NCBI RefSeq assembly: GCF_021191695.1
Contig: NZ_JAIWPT010000008.1
Location: 124,001-188,000, forward strand
Origin: Proluteimonas luteida
Lineage (GTDB): Bacteria; Pseudomonadota; Gammaproteobacteria; Xanthomonadales; Xanthomonadaceae
Length of the DNA: 64,000 nucleotides
Reading direction: 5' to 3'
The position numbers and the translations under genes are program-made. This document shows positions 38,187-47,286 of this stretch, in pieces. The notes below the pieces were generated by a model. The model saw only the letters and a program-made list of their open reading frames with translations. It was not told the origin of the DNA and did no database searches. The stretch's first letter is position 1. The number at the start of each line of letters is the position of its first letter.

Positions 38187-39518
38187 TCATGACGGCGTCC
38201 GCGCGGCCGTCGGCGGCTGCAGCCGGCCCGCGCGCCCGGTTTCGAGCCGGTGCTGCCAGCGACCGAGACCGCCGCCGACCGCGGCCCAGGCCAGCGCGAG
38301 GACGGCGCCGATGCCCATCGCCAGCGTCGGGTGCTCGCCGATCAGGTCGAGGCCGCGCTTGACCCAGCCGCTGACGGCGTCGCCGCCGCGATAGGCCACG
38401 GTGTCGATGAAGTTCTTGGCCTTGTACTTCTGCTCCGGCGAGACCACGGTGTAGAGCATCTCCCGGCCCGGACGCACCAGCGCGTACTCGCCTGCGCGCC
38501 GGACCACCATGACCACCGCGAGCACCGCGAACACCGGCGAGAACGCCAGCCACAGGAAGCCGGCGGCGATCATCAGTGGTACCGCCACCAGCAGCACGCC
38601 GACGCCCAGGTGCTGCGCGATGCGGCCGGTCAGGAAGAACTGGGCCAGCAGCGCCAGCGACTGCACGGCGATGTCGATGATCCCGAACACCTGGGTCTGC
38701 CGGACCGGGTCGGGGAAGGTGGCCTCCACCAGCCGCGCCTGCTCGAAATAGAGGAAGGTGTTGGCCGTGGCCAGCAGGATCACGAAGGTGGCGATGCCGA
38801 GCAGGTAGGGCGAGCGGAACACCGCGGTGGCACCGGCCAGCGGATTGCCGCCTAGGGGTTTGCTGCGGGTCTCTTCTCCATCGGGCGCGCTGCCGTCGGG
38901 AGCGGGCGGATGGCGGTCGCGCCAGCGCTGCAGGGCGATGCCCGCGCCGGCGCTGCCGGCCAGCAGGACCGCCGACAGCACCAGCAGGCCGGCGTGCCCG
39001 ATCGGGGCGACCAGCAGCGTGCCCAGCACCGGCCCGAGCAGGCCGCCGAGGCTGGCGCCACCGGCCATCAGCGCGAACAGCCGCTTGGCCTGGGCGCCGG
39101 AGAGCACGTCGGCCAGCACGCTCCAGGCCAGCGAGATCGTCAGCATGTTGAACACCGACAGCCAGATGAAGAATGCCCGCGCCGTCCACAGGTTGTCGGG
39201 CTGCAGCGCCAGGCCGGCGGCGAAGGCCAGCAGGTTGGTGACGAAGAAGGCGTAGGTCCAGCCCTGGATGCGGCGACGCGGCACCTTCGAGGCCAGCCAG
39301 CCGAACAGCGGCAGCGCCGCCAGCGTGGCGACGAAGGTGCCGGTGAACAGCCATTGCAGGTTGTCCACGCCGCCGGCCACGCCCATCGTCTCGCGCACCG
39401 GGCGCAGCATGAAATAGCCGGCGAACAGCAGGAAGAACATCAGCATGCCGGCGAGCGCCGCCGGCGCTTCCCGCGATTCCACGTCGAACACCCGGGTGAG
39501 CAGCGGCAGGGCGCGCAT
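38187..39518 (-). CDS. MFS/ATP-ADP-antiporter-like membrane transporter
   Basis: 443 aa with about 12 helices. The opening segment FFLLFAGYFMLRPVRETMG and the later RPGREMLYTVVSPEQKYKAKNFIDTVAYRGGDAVSGW match the bacterial NTP/NDP exchange transporter-like branch of the MFS superfamily. Real substrates of free-living members are not known. ATG 39518 is used; it lies 11 bp after a possible small gene. Confidence 0.8.
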   Translation of the reverse strand: MRALPLLTRVFDVESREAPAALAGMLMFFLLFAGYFMLRPVRETMGVAGGVDNLQWLFTGTFVATLAALPLFGWLASKVPRRRIQGWTYAFFVTNLLAFAAGLALQPDNLWTARAFFIWLSVFNMLTISLAWSVLADVLSGAQAKRLFALMAGGASLGGLLGPVLGTLLVAPIGHAGLLVLSAVLLAGSAGAGIALQRWRDRHPPAPDGSAPDGEETRSKPLGGNPLAGATAVFRSPYLLGIATFVILLATANTFLYFEQARLVEATFPDPVRQTQVFGIIDIAVQSLALLAQFFLTGRIAQHLGVGVLLVAVPLMIAAGFLWLAFSPVFAVLAVVMVVRRAGEYALVRPGREMLYTVVSPEQKYKAKNFIDTVAYRGGDAVSGWVKRGLDLIGEHPTLAMGIGAVLALAWAAVGGGLGRWQHRLETGRAGRLQPPTAARTPS

Positions 39519-39854
39519 GCGTTCGCGCCTCAACCGGCGAACGTCCCGATCGACGGCCGCCGCGGCCGGGGCCCGGTCGGCTGCGGGCCGCGACCGGCAA
39601 GGCACCGCGCGCCGCGGCGCTCCGGCCCGGCGGATGCCGGGACCGCCGCGTTGGCCGCCGGACGGCCCGGCCTGGATTTCAGCAGGGCCTGCGCCCTGGG
39701 CGTGGGCCCGGCGGGAAATCTGTGGCGGGACGCCATCGTCGTGCTCCTTGGCTGTTGCACTGTTGCCGGTGATCGATCTCGTGGCAGCTTAGGGTTGTTC
39801 GATCTGTCGTTAAACCGTGGTAGAACGAATGCACTCTTGACTGCCTGGACAACA
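39519..39854. other. Divergent intergenic region between transporter and LysR genes
   Basis: 336 bp holding the possible small gene (39530-39736) and the divergent promoters. An AT-richer patch near 39790-39840 contains GTTC (39797-39800) and GAAC (39823-39826) in inverted orientation 22 bp apart, a loose LysR-type pattern. No clear -10/-35 pair was chosen. Confidence 0.4.
39530..39736 (-). CDS. Possible small basic protein, unrecognised
   Basis: 68 codons from ATG 39736. A perfect AAGGAG (39744-39749) lies 7 nt before the ATG, the best ribosome-binding site in the vicinity, and the stop is 11 bp before the transporter start. The product is Arg/Pro/Ala-rich with no known motif, so composition alone could keep the frame open. 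If real it would be first in the minus-strand run. Confidence 0.35.
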   Translation of the reverse strand: MASRHRFPAGPTPRAQALLKSRPGRPAANAAVPASAGPERRGARCLAGRGPQPTGPRPRRPSIGTFAG

Positions 39855-40781
39855 ATGGCGCTTGATGACATCAACCGCCTCCGGCTGTTCGTGGCGATCG
39901 TCGATGCCGGGTCGCTGTCGTCGGCGGCCAGGGCGCTGGGCATCGGCCTGCCGGTCGCCAGCCGCAAGCTGCGCCAGCTGGAAACCGCCCTGGGCGTGCG
40001 CCTGCTGCAGCGGACGACGCGGCGGCAGGCGCTGACCGAGGAAGGGCGCCTGCTGCACCAGTACGCGGTGGACCTGCTGGCCGATCTGGACCAGATGGAG
40101 CAGCAACTGCTGCGCAAGAGCGCGACCGTGTCCGGGCCGTTGCGGATGACGATGCCGGTCTCGCTGGGCCGGCGGCGCATCGCACCGCTGCTCGCGGAAT
40201 TCTGTGCGCTGCATCCGCAGCTGTCGCTGCAGATCGAGCTGGCCGACAGCGTGGTCGACCTGGTGTCGGCCGGCATGGACCTGGCGATCCGGTTCGGCGG
40301 CCTCGACGACTCCTCGTACGTGTCGCAGCCGCTCGCACCCAACCACCGCGTGCTGTGCGCCTCGCCCGGCTATCTGCAGCGGCATGGCGAGCCCCGCAGT
40401 CCCGCCGAACTGGCCCAGCACCGCTGCCTGGTCATCGGCACCAGCCCGCAGACCGAATGGCGGCTGGACGACACCTCGGTGCGGATCGCCGCGCACATGA
40501 CGGCGAACGACGGCGACGTCGTGCACCAGTGGGCGGTCGACGGCTACGGCATTGCGCTGAAGTCCATCCTCGACGTCGGCGAGGACCTGGCGTCGGGCCG
40601 GCTGCGCCGGGTCCTGGGCGGGCATCGCCTTCCGGCGACCCCGCTGCACGCCGTCTATCCGCACAAGCGCCACGTCGCGCCGCGGGTCCGGGCCTGCATC
40701 GCCTATCTGGCGCCGCGGCTGCAGGCGCTGGCGAACGTCGAAGGGACGGAGCCGCTGGCCCACCCGTCCCGGGTTCCCTGA
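39855..40781 (+). CDS. LysR-family transcriptional regulator
   Basis: 308 aa, normal length. N-terminal HTH: INRLRLFVAIVDAGSLSSAARALGIGLPVASRKLRQLETALGVRLLQRTTR is within residues 5-56. Effector domain of the CrgA/DsdC-like group (PLRMTMPVSLGRRRIAPLLAEF, MDLAIRFGGLDDSSYVSQPL). ATG 39855 starts MALDDINRLR. Its divergent placement suggests it regulates the minus-strand oxidoreductase run or its first transporter. Confidence 0.92.
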   Translation: MALDDINRLRLFVAIVDAGSLSSAARALGIGLPVASRKLRQLETALGVRLLQRTTRRQALTEEGRLLHQYAVDLLADLDQMEQQLLRKSATVSGPLRMTMPVSLGRRRIAPLLAEFCALHPQLSLQIELADSVVDLVSAGMDLAIRFGGLDDSSYVSQPLAPNHRVLCASPGYLQRHGEPRSPAELAQHRCLVIGTSPQTEWRLDDTSVRIAAHMTANDGDVVHQWAVDGYGIALKSILDVGEDLASGRLRRVLGGHRLPATPLHAVYPHKRHVAPRVRACIAYLAPRLQALANVEGTEPLAHPSRVP

Positions 40782-40839
40782 CGGCCTGCCTGCAGCGAAA
40801 CCGCGGGCCCGGGACGTCGGGCGACGCCCGGTCCCGTGG

Positions 40840-41880
40840 TCACTCGCGCCCGTCCGACACCGCGGTGCGCTGGAAGGCGGCCAGCGATTCCTCGACCGCC
40901 TGCAGGTGTTCGAGGCAGGACTGCCAGCTCGGTGCGATCGCCCGATCCGGATCGACGGCACCCACAGCGGGCGCCTCCGTCCCGGCTCCCTGCGCGGCGT
41001 CGCCGACCAGTGCCAGGCAACGGTCCGCGAGGCCGGCAACGCGGGCGTCGAGGCCGGGCGGCGGTGCTTCGGTGTCCTTGCGCAGGGCGTTGGCCAGCGC
41101 CTCGGCGAACAGCAGCGCCGAGGCGTACAGGCGCACCGCGCGCCGGTCGTAGCGCGCCGCCAGTTCGCCGACCTGGGCCGCGGCCAGGCGTCCGCGCAGC
41201 GACCAGCGCGCGGTGCTGCGGGCCGCGGCGATCGCCGCGTCCAGCGCGATCACGCTGTCGTGCGCGCCCGAGATCTGCTTCAGCGCGGTCTGGGCCTTGT
41301 CCTGGTCGCGCGCGGGCAGGGCGTCGGCGCACATCCGGAAGCCCGAGGCCAGCCGGCGCATCAGCGCCTGCACCGCGCCGTCGATGATCCGCACCGGGCT
41401 GGGCGTCAGCAGCACCTGGCTGAACAGCAGGCCGACGCCGGCACCGGCGGCCACGTCGAGCATCCGCGCCGAGCCCGCGGTCGCGGGGCCGAAGGCGATG
41501 ACCAGCACCGCCGAGACGCCGGCCTGGATCGGCACCACCGGCGCGAAGCCGTAGGTCGAGGCCACCAGCATCGACAGCAGCGCCGCGAGGCTGATGCGCA
41601 GCAGCACGATGTCGCCGGGCAGCAGCAGGGTCAGTTCGCCGATGACGATGCCGGTCGCCACGCCGACCAGCACGCCGATGCCCTGCCGGCCATGGCTGGG
41701 CAGCCCCGGCGACAGGCAGACGATCGCGGTGATCGCCGCGAACAGCGGCCTGGGATGGCCGAACAGGTGCTGGGCCAGCATCCATGCGATCGCGGCCGCG
41801 ACCGCGGCGGCCAGCGAATCGTGGAAGGCATTGGTCAGGCGTTTGCCGACGACGCCGGGGAGGCTGTGCAGCGGGATCAA
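40840..41880 (-). CDS. FUSC-family (aromatic acid exporter-like) membrane protein
   Basis: 346 aa. Six N-terminal helices of the FUSC/ArAE fold (residues 20-165; LFAAITAIVCLSPGLPSHGRQGIGVLVGVATGIVIGELTLLLPG across 47-90) followed by a cytoplasmic helical domain of about 170 residues. It is roughly half the length of YccS/AaeB exporters. No signal peptide. It is divergent from the LacI gene, with the 20-bp palindrome 132 bp upstream of its start, so it may share that control. Confidence 0.82.
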   Translation of the reverse strand: MIPLHSLPGVVGKRLTNAFHDSLAAAVAAAIAWMLAQHLFGHPRPLFAAITAIVCLSPGLPSHGRQGIGVLVGVATGIVIGELTLLLPGDIVLLRISLAALLSMLVASTYGFAPVVPIQAGVSAVLVIAFGPATAGSARMLDVAAGAGVGLLFSQVLLTPSPVRIIDGAVQALMRRLASGFRMCADALPARDQDKAQTALKQISGAHDSVIALDAAIAAARSTARWSLRGRLAAAQVGELAARYDRRAVRLYASALLFAEALANALRKDTEAPPPGLDARVAGLADRCLALVGDAAQGAGTEAPAVGAVDPDRAIAPSWQSCLEHLQAVEESLAAFQRTAVSDGRE

Positions 41881-42011
41881 GGCGGGGTCCTGGCGGGTAA
41901 GAGTCGCTCGACGGTGATGGTAGGACGACCGGCCGGGACGGAGATAGGGTGGCCGGATCCATGCGCCGCCGGCGTGTTGCCGCGCCCATGCCGGTCACCA
42001 CATCGGCATCA

Positions 42012-42031
42012 CGATGGTAGCGCTACCATCG
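42012..42031. promoter_or_regulatory. Perfect 20-bp palindrome, LacI/GntR-type operator
   Basis: CGATGGTAGCGCTACCATCG is fully self-complementary with a central CG, as LacI-family operators are. It matches the pattern ATGnTAnCGnTAnCAT of E. coli GntR/IdnR sites (from memory). It lies in the 320-bp divergent spacer between the FUSC and LacI-type genes; the rest of that spacer shows no other feature. Confidence 0.75.
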
Positions 42032-42200
42032 CGTCCATGCACTGGAGTTCCTCCACAGCCCCGGCCCGGTGGCGCGGGCGCGGCATAGCGACGGCGTGGC
42101 GTCGGCCCCGCGGCGGGCGGCGACCCGCGGCGGGCCGCATGGGCCGGCCATCGCTGCGCATGCTGCCCACGGGCATGCGGCGGTCGTCCGGGATGCCGGC

Positions 42201-43307
42201 ATGAGCCATGCCGATTCCAGGCGCCGCACGGCCAAGGCATCCGCGCAGCCGCGCCGGGCCACGCTGCGCGAAGTCGCGGCGCTGGCCGGCGTCGGCCAGA
42301 TCACCGCTTCGCGGGTACTGCGCGAACCGCAGCGGGTGTCGCCGGCGCTGCGCGCGCGGGTGCTCGATGCGATGGAGCAGCTCGGCTACGTCGCCAACCA
42401 GGTCGCCAGCGGGCTTGCCTCCGGCGCCAGCCGGGTGGTGCCGGTGCTGATCCCGACGCTGGCGCACCCGGTGTACGTGCCGTTCCTGCACGGTGTGCAC
42501 GCGTTGCTCGACCGCCATGGCTACGACGTGCTGCTGGGGACCACCGAATATCTGCCGCAGGTGGAATCCCGGCTGGTGACGACCTTCCTCGGCTGGTGTC
42601 CCGTCGGCCTGCTGGTCGCCGGCGTCGATCACCTGCCGGCGACCCGCGCGCGCTTGCAGCAGCAGGTCGCCGCGGGCCTGCCGGTGGTGGAGTTCATGGA
42701 TCTCGCCGACACGCCGCTCGACCTCAACGTCGGTTTCTCGCATCGCGCCGTCGGCGCGGCGGTCGCGGACTTCTTCGCCGACCGCGGCTACCGCCACGTC
42801 GCCTACGCCGGCACGCTGGCCAGCCACGACCTGCGCAGCGCGCGCCGCGCCGACGGGTTCCGCGACGCGCTGGCCGCCCGCGGGCTGCCGTCGCATTACG
42901 CGCTGCGCAGCGAGGCGCCTTTCTCGATGGCACTGGGCGGGCAGTTGCTCGCCGAACTGCTGCACCGGCATCCCGAGGTCGAGGCGGTGTTCATGGCCAA
43001 CGACGACCTGGCCGCAGGCGCGATCTTCGAGGCGCAGCGGCGCGGCATCGCGGTACCGGAACAGCTGGCGGTGATGGGCTTCAACGATCTCGACATCGCC
43101 TCGGTCGTGCGGCCGTCGATCACTTCGGTGGCGGTCGACCAGCGCGGCATGGGCGAGCGTGCCGCCGCGCTGCTGCTCGAACGCCTGGCCGGGCGCGCGC
43201 CGGAGGAGACCCGCATCGACATCGGCTTCCGCATCGTCGAGCGCGACAGCACGGCCGCCGCGCCACGCGGCCGGCCGCTGCCCGCCGACGCGACCGCAGT
43301 CCGCTAG
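42201..43307 (+). CDS. LacI-family regulator, gluconate repressor (GntR) type
   Basis: 368 aa. HTH LREVAALAGVGQITASRVLREPQRVSPALR (about residues 21-50) with hinge GLASGASR. The ligand domain follows E. coli GntR closely in order: VPVLIPTLAHPVYVPFLHGV, GLPVVEFMDLADTPLDLNVGF, RGYRHVAYAG, VFMANDDLAAGAIFEAQRRG. Gluconate or a related sugar acid is therefore the likely effector. ATG 42201 is chosen because homology starts soon after; GTG 42069 would add 44 low-complexity residues. The sugar-oxidoreductase genes below start 53 bp later. Confidence 0.85.
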   Translation: MSHADSRRRTAKASAQPRRATLREVAALAGVGQITASRVLREPQRVSPALRARVLDAMEQLGYVANQVASGLASGASRVVPVLIPTLAHPVYVPFLHGVHALLDRHGYDVLLGTTEYLPQVESRLVTTFLGWCPVGLLVAGVDHLPATRARLQQQVAAGLPVVEFMDLADTPLDLNVGFSHRAVGAAVADFFADRGYRHVAYAGTLASHDLRSARRADGFRDALAARGLPSHYALRSEAPFSMALGGQLLAELLHRHPEVEAVFMANDDLAAGAIFEAQRRGIAVPEQLAVMGFNDLDIASVVRPSITSVAVDQRGMGERAAALLLERLAGRAPEETRIDIGFRIVERDSTAAAPRGRPLPADATAVR

Positions 43308-43360
43308 GCGACGCCCCGGAACCGAATCAGGAAACAGCGCTTGCAACAGGAGACCTTCCC

Positions 43361-44551
43361 ATGCCGCACTTCCCCCATACCTGCCTGCGCGCAGTGCTGG
43401 TGGCCACGCTGATGGCCAGCGGTGCCGTGTCCGCGCAGTCCGTCGCGCCCGCCGACGCCGCCGATCCGGCCGCGGTGCCGGCCGGTTCGCTCGAGGTCGT
43501 CGCCCGCTTCGACGGACCCGGTCCGTCCGGCATCGCGGTGACGCCGGGTGGCCGGGTGTTCGTCGGCTTCCCGCGGCATGCCGACAACCACCGCGGCGCG
43601 ACGCTGGGCGAACTGGTCGATGGCCGCATCGTGCCGTTTCCCGACGCCGCGACCAGCCTGCCGTCGACCGCACCGTACCCGGACTGGCTGGTCTCGGTAC
43701 ACGGCATGACCATCGACGCCGCCGGCAGGCTGTGGGCCATCGACGACGGCAAGCGCGCCGGCATCGACGGCATTCCGCCCGGCGCGGCCAAGGTGGTCGG
43801 CTTCGACCCGGACACCCGCGCGGTCGTCGCGTCGGTGGTGCTGGAGGCGGCGCTGCTGCAGGACAGCCACATGAACGACCTGCGCGTGGACCTGCGCCAC
43901 GGCGCGCGCGGCACCGCCTACATCACCGATTCGTCGTTCGGCGACGCGCCGGCGCTGGTCGTCGTCGACATCGCCAGCGGCCGCCAGCGCCGCGTGCTCG
44001 AAGGGCATGTGTCGACCCGGCCGGAAGCCGGGTTCATGGCGATCCTCGACGGCAAGCCGATGCGCTACGACGCCGGCCACCCGGGCTTTCCGTCCGGCGG
44101 CGCGGACGCGATCACGCTCTCCGCCGATTCGGCCACGCTGTACTACGCGCCGCTGACCAGCCGCCGGCTGTACAGCATTCCCACCGCCGTGCTGTCCGAT
44201 TTCTCCACCGACGCCACCACCCTGGCCGCGGCGGTGCGCGACGAGGGCGAGAAGGGCTTCGCCGACGGCATGGCCACCGATCCGCAGGGCCGCCTGTACA
44301 CCACCAACGGCGAGCACGACGCGATCCTGCGGCGCTGGCCGGATGGCCGTTTCGATGTCGTTGTGCGCGACCCGCGGATCGTCTGGCCGGACGGCATCCA
44401 CGCCACCGCCACCCATGTCTACGTCACCCTCGGCCAGTGGGACCGCCTGCCCGGATTCAATCAGGGCCGCGACCTGCGCCAGCCGCCGTACCTGCTGGTC
44501 CGCGCACCGATCGACCCGCCGCCACAGGTCGACGCCGCCGCTTCCGACTGA
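43361..44551 (+). CDS. Exported MRJP/yellow-family (SMP-30-like) beta-propeller
   Basis: 396 aa with a Sec signal (cut near VSAQ, residue 25). Six-bladed propeller of the major royal jelly protein family: PSGIAVTPGGRVFVGFPRH, MTIDAAGRLWAIDDGK, YITDSSFGDAPALVVVDI, MATDPQGRLYTTNGEHDAI. Bacterial members sit with sugar-oxidation genes and resemble gluconolactonases, so lactone hydrolysis or binding is possible but not shown. CAGGAGA precedes ATG 43361. Confidence 0.83.
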   Translation: MPHFPHTCLRAVLVATLMASGAVSAQSVAPADAADPAAVPAGSLEVVARFDGPGPSGIAVTPGGRVFVGFPRHADNHRGATLGELVDGRIVPFPDAATSLPSTAPYPDWLVSVHGMTIDAAGRLWAIDDGKRAGIDGIPPGAAKVVGFDPDTRAVVASVVLEAALLQDSHMNDLRVDLRHGARGTAYITDSSFGDAPALVVVDIASGRQRRVLEGHVSTRPEAGFMAILDGKPMRYDAGHPGFPSGGADAITLSADSATLYYAPLTSRRLYSIPTAVLSDFSTDATTLAAAVRDEGEKGFADGMATDPQGRLYTTNGEHDAILRRWPDGRFDVVVRDPRIVWPDGIHATATHVYVTLGQWDRLPGFNQGRDLRQPPYLLVRAPIDPPPQVDAAASD

Positions 44552-44593
44552 ATTCCCGCTCCCGACCCATCCGCCTTCCCTGAGGACACACCG

Positions 44594-45742
44594 ATGAACG
44601 CACGCCGCCGATTCCTTTCCGCCGCCGCTGCAGGCAGTGCGGCCCTGGCCGCCGCGCCGCTGCTGGCGCAGGTCGCCGCGCCCGGTTCGGTGCTGCCGAC
44701 CCGCGGCGATGCCGCCGCGCGGACGCTGCCCGTCAACCCGCCGCAGACCGGTGGCCGCTTCCGCCCGCCGACACGGCTGGGGCTGGGCGGCGTCGCGATC
44801 GGCAACGGCTTCGCCGCGGCGACCGACGCGCAGAGCCAGCAGACGCTGCAGGCCGCGCTCGATGCCGGCGTCAGGTACTTCGACACCTCGCCGTGGTACG
44901 GGCTGGGCCTGTCGGAACGCCGCTTCGGCCATGCCCTGCACAACGTGCTGGTCGACGACTACGTGCTGTCGACCAAGGTGGGGCGCCTGCTGACCGCGAC
45001 CGACACCGTGCCCGAGACGATGTGGCAACAGCCGTCGCCGTTCGACTACCGCTACGACTATTCCGCCGAGGGGACGCGGCGCTCGATCGAGGACAGCCTG
45101 CAGCGCCTGGGCGTGTCGCGGATCGACGTCGTCTTCATCCACGACCTGTCGCCGGACAACGAGCAGGACCTCGGCATGCCGTGGGCCGAGCGCTTCGCGC
45201 AGGCGGCCAGGGGCGCGATGCCCGAGCTGACCCGGATGCGCGAGGAAGGCCTGATCCGGGCCTGGGGATTCGGCGTCAACAGCCCCGAGCCGGCGCTGCG
45301 CGCGGTCGAGGAGGCGGATCCGGACATCTTCCTGCTGGCCTGCCAGTACTCGCTGCTCGACCACGACGAGGCGCTGCACCGGACCTTCCCCAGGATCGCC
45401 GCGCATGGCGCGTCGGTGGTCGTCGGCGCGCCGCTGCTGGCCGGCTATCTCGCCGGCCGCGACCGCTACCTCTACGACGGCAGCGTGCCGGACTGGGCGC
45501 CGGCCAGGCGGGCGCGGGTACAGGCCGTCGCCGACCGCCACGGCATCGACCTGCGCACCGCGGCGCTGCAGTTCGCGGCCGCACCGGCAGTGGTGTCGGC
45601 GGTGATTCCGGGTGCGCGCACCGCCGCACAGGTGCAGGCCAACGTCGCGTCGATGTCGGTGGCGATCCCGGCCGACTTCTGGGCCGAACTCAGGCACGAG
45701 CGCCTGATCGCCGAAGACGCGCCGCTGCCGGCGGCCACCTGA
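44594..45742 (+). CDS. Tat-exported aldo/keto reductase
   Basis: 382 aa. Twin-arginine signal NARRRFLSAAAAGSAALAAA with a cut near LLAQ (residue 26). The TIM-barrel resembles D-threo-aldose (L-fucose) 1-dehydrogenase: YFDTSPWYGLGLSERRFGHAL (Asp and Tyr), LSTKVGR (Lys), VVFIHDLSPDNEQDLG (His), so the AKR tetrad is intact. It likely oxidises aldoses with NAD(P), yet it carries an export signal, so a folded, cofactor-loaded enzyme may be moved to the periplasm. 42 bp after the MRJP gene. Confidence 0.85.
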   Translation: MNARRRFLSAAAAGSAALAAAPLLAQVAAPGSVLPTRGDAAARTLPVNPPQTGGRFRPPTRLGLGGVAIGNGFAAATDAQSQQTLQAALDAGVRYFDTSPWYGLGLSERRFGHALHNVLVDDYVLSTKVGRLLTATDTVPETMWQQPSPFDYRYDYSAEGTRRSIEDSLQRLGVSRIDVVFIHDLSPDNEQDLGMPWAERFAQAARGAMPELTRMREEGLIRAWGFGVNSPEPALRAVEEADPDIFLLACQYSLLDHDEALHRTFPRIAAHGASVVVGAPLLAGYLAGRDRYLYDGSVPDWAPARRARVQAVADRHGIDLRTAALQFAAAPAVVSAVIPGARTAAQVQANVASMSVAIPADFWAELRHERLIAEDAPLPAAT

Positions 45743-45801
45743 GCGACGGCGCGGCGCCGTCGAAGAATGGATGCGCTGCGCGCATCCGGGAGCAGACCAC
45801 G

Positions 45802-46359
45802 ATGCCGAACACCATTCCCAGCCACGATGCCTTCGGCGAACTGCCGCGCGGCATCCACCATCTCGGCATGACCGTGCCCGACGTCGACGCGGCGACCACG
45901 TTCCTGCGCGCCGCGCTCGGCGCGACCGTCTGCTACGACGGGGTCGCCGCCGACGATCCGCCGCGCGAAGGCGCCGAACTCGAACGCGTGCTCGGCCTGC
46001 CCGCCGGCGCGAAGATCCTGCGCCAGCGCATGGTCCGGATCGGTACCGGGCCGGGCCTGGAACTGTTCGAGATCCAGGCGCCTTCGCAGCAGGCCGCGGC
46101 GGCGCTGCAGGACATCGGGCTCAACCACCTGGCCGTGTACGTCGACGACATCGACGCGGCAGTGAAACGGCTGGTCGCGGCGGGCGCCACGATGCTGTCG
46201 GAGGTCCACGGCAACTCGCGTTACGAGGACACCCCCGGCAACGGCAGCGTCTATGCACGTGCGCCGTGGGGCAGCTTGATCGAGCTGCAGTCGATCCCCG
46301 GCGGCTACTACTACCCACCTGACAGCGAGAGCGAAGTCTGGCTGCCGCCGCGGCGCTGA
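45802..46359 (+). CDS. VOC (glyoxalase/bleomycin-resistance) family protein
   Basis: 185 aa. Two beta-alpha-beta-beta-beta units: IHHLGMTVPDVDAATTFLRAALGA (metal-ligand His) and LNHLAVYVDDIDAAVKRLVAAGA, with ELFEIQAP and SLIELQSIPG as the ligand-Glu strands. A metal-dependent lyase, isomerase or dioxygenase is possible. It ends YYYPPDSESEVWLPP. In line with the aldo/keto reductase genes on both sides; no signal peptide. Confidence 0.82.
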   Translation: MPNTIPSHDAFGELPRGIHHLGMTVPDVDAATTFLRAALGATVCYDGVAADDPPREGAELERVLGLPAGAKILRQRMVRIGTGPGLELFEIQAPSQQAAAALQDIGLNHLAVYVDDIDAAVKRLVAAGATMLSEVHGNSRYEDTPGNGSVYARAPWGSLIELQSIPGGYYYPPDSESEVWLPPRR

Positions 46360-46393
46360 TGCGGCGCGGCCCCGAAAACAAGGAGTCCTGTCC

Positions 46394-47215
46394 ATGAACA
46401 CAGCTTCCACATCCCCGAAGCAGGGCGCATTGCCCGCGATCGGCTTCGGTACCTGGCCGATGGACGATGCCGAGGCCGCGACCGCGGTCGCCGAGGCGCT
46501 GCGCATCGGTTACCGGTTGATCGATACCGCGGCGATCTACGGCAACGAGACCGGCGTCGGCCGTGGCCTGCGCGAGTCCGGCGTCGCCCGCGGCGACGTC
46601 GTGCTGACCAGCAAGCTGCGCGGTGCCGAGCAGGGCTACGACGAGGCGCTGCGCGGTTTCGACGCGACCACCCGGCGGCTGGGCACCGATCATGTCGACC
46701 TGTACCTGATCCACTGGCCGCTGCCGATGAAGGACCGCTACGTCGACAGCTGGCGTGCGCTGATCCGGCTGCAGCAGGAGGGCCGGGTTTCCATGATCGG
46801 CGTGTCCAACTTCCAGCAGGCGCACATCGAGCGGCTGCAGCGCGAGACCGGCGTATTGCCGGCGGTCAACCAGATCGAACTGCATCCCGACTTCGCCCAG
46901 CCGGCGCTGTGCAGCTGGCTGGCGGCGCAGGGCATCGCGATCGAGGGCTGGAGCCCGCTGGGACGCGGCAAGCCGCAGGGGCAGGTCCTGGAGACGCTGG
47001 CGGCCAAGCATGGCCGCACCCCGGCGCAGGTCGCGCTGCGCTGGCATGTGCAGCGCGGCGTGGTGCCGATCCCGAAATCGTCGAAACCCGAGCGCATGCG
47101 CGAGAACCTCGACGTGTTCGACTTCAGCCTCGACGCCGAGGACATGGCGGCGATCGCCACGCTCGACGGCGACCATCGCCAGGGCGGCGACCCGGACACC
47201 CACGTCGAGGAATGA
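46394..47215 (+). CDS. dkgB: Aldo/keto reductase, 2,5-diketo-D-gluconate reductase B type
   Basis: 273 aa, like DkgB (267). Catalytic tetrad: Asp and Tyr in [15 protein letters not shown], Lys in VVLTSKLRG, His in [13 protein letters not shown]-binding end [21 protein letters not shown]. No signal peptide, so cytoplasmic. DkgB reduces 2,5-diketo-D-gluconate and other aldehydes such as methylglyoxal. AAGGAG precedes the start. The sugar-acid substrate fits the GntR-type regulator upstream. Confidence 0.82.
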   Translation: MNTASTSPKQGALPAIGFGTWPMDDAEAATAVAEALRIGYRLIDTAAIYGNETGVGRGLRESGVARGDVVLTSKLRGAEQGYDEALRGFDATTRRLGTDHVDLYLIHWPLPMKDRYVDSWRALIRLQQEGRVSMIGVSNFQQAHIERLQRETGVLPAVNQIELHPDFAQPALCSWLAAQGIAIEGWSPLGRGKPQGQVLETLAAKHGRTPAQVALRWHVQRGVVPIPKSSKPERMRENLDVFDFSLDAEDMAAIATLDGDHRQGGDPDTHVEE

Positions 47216-47286
47216 AGCGTCGCGGCCTTGGCCGCATGATGGGCGGGTACGGCGCGGGACCGGATCCGACGGTATGGAGGTGCGCG

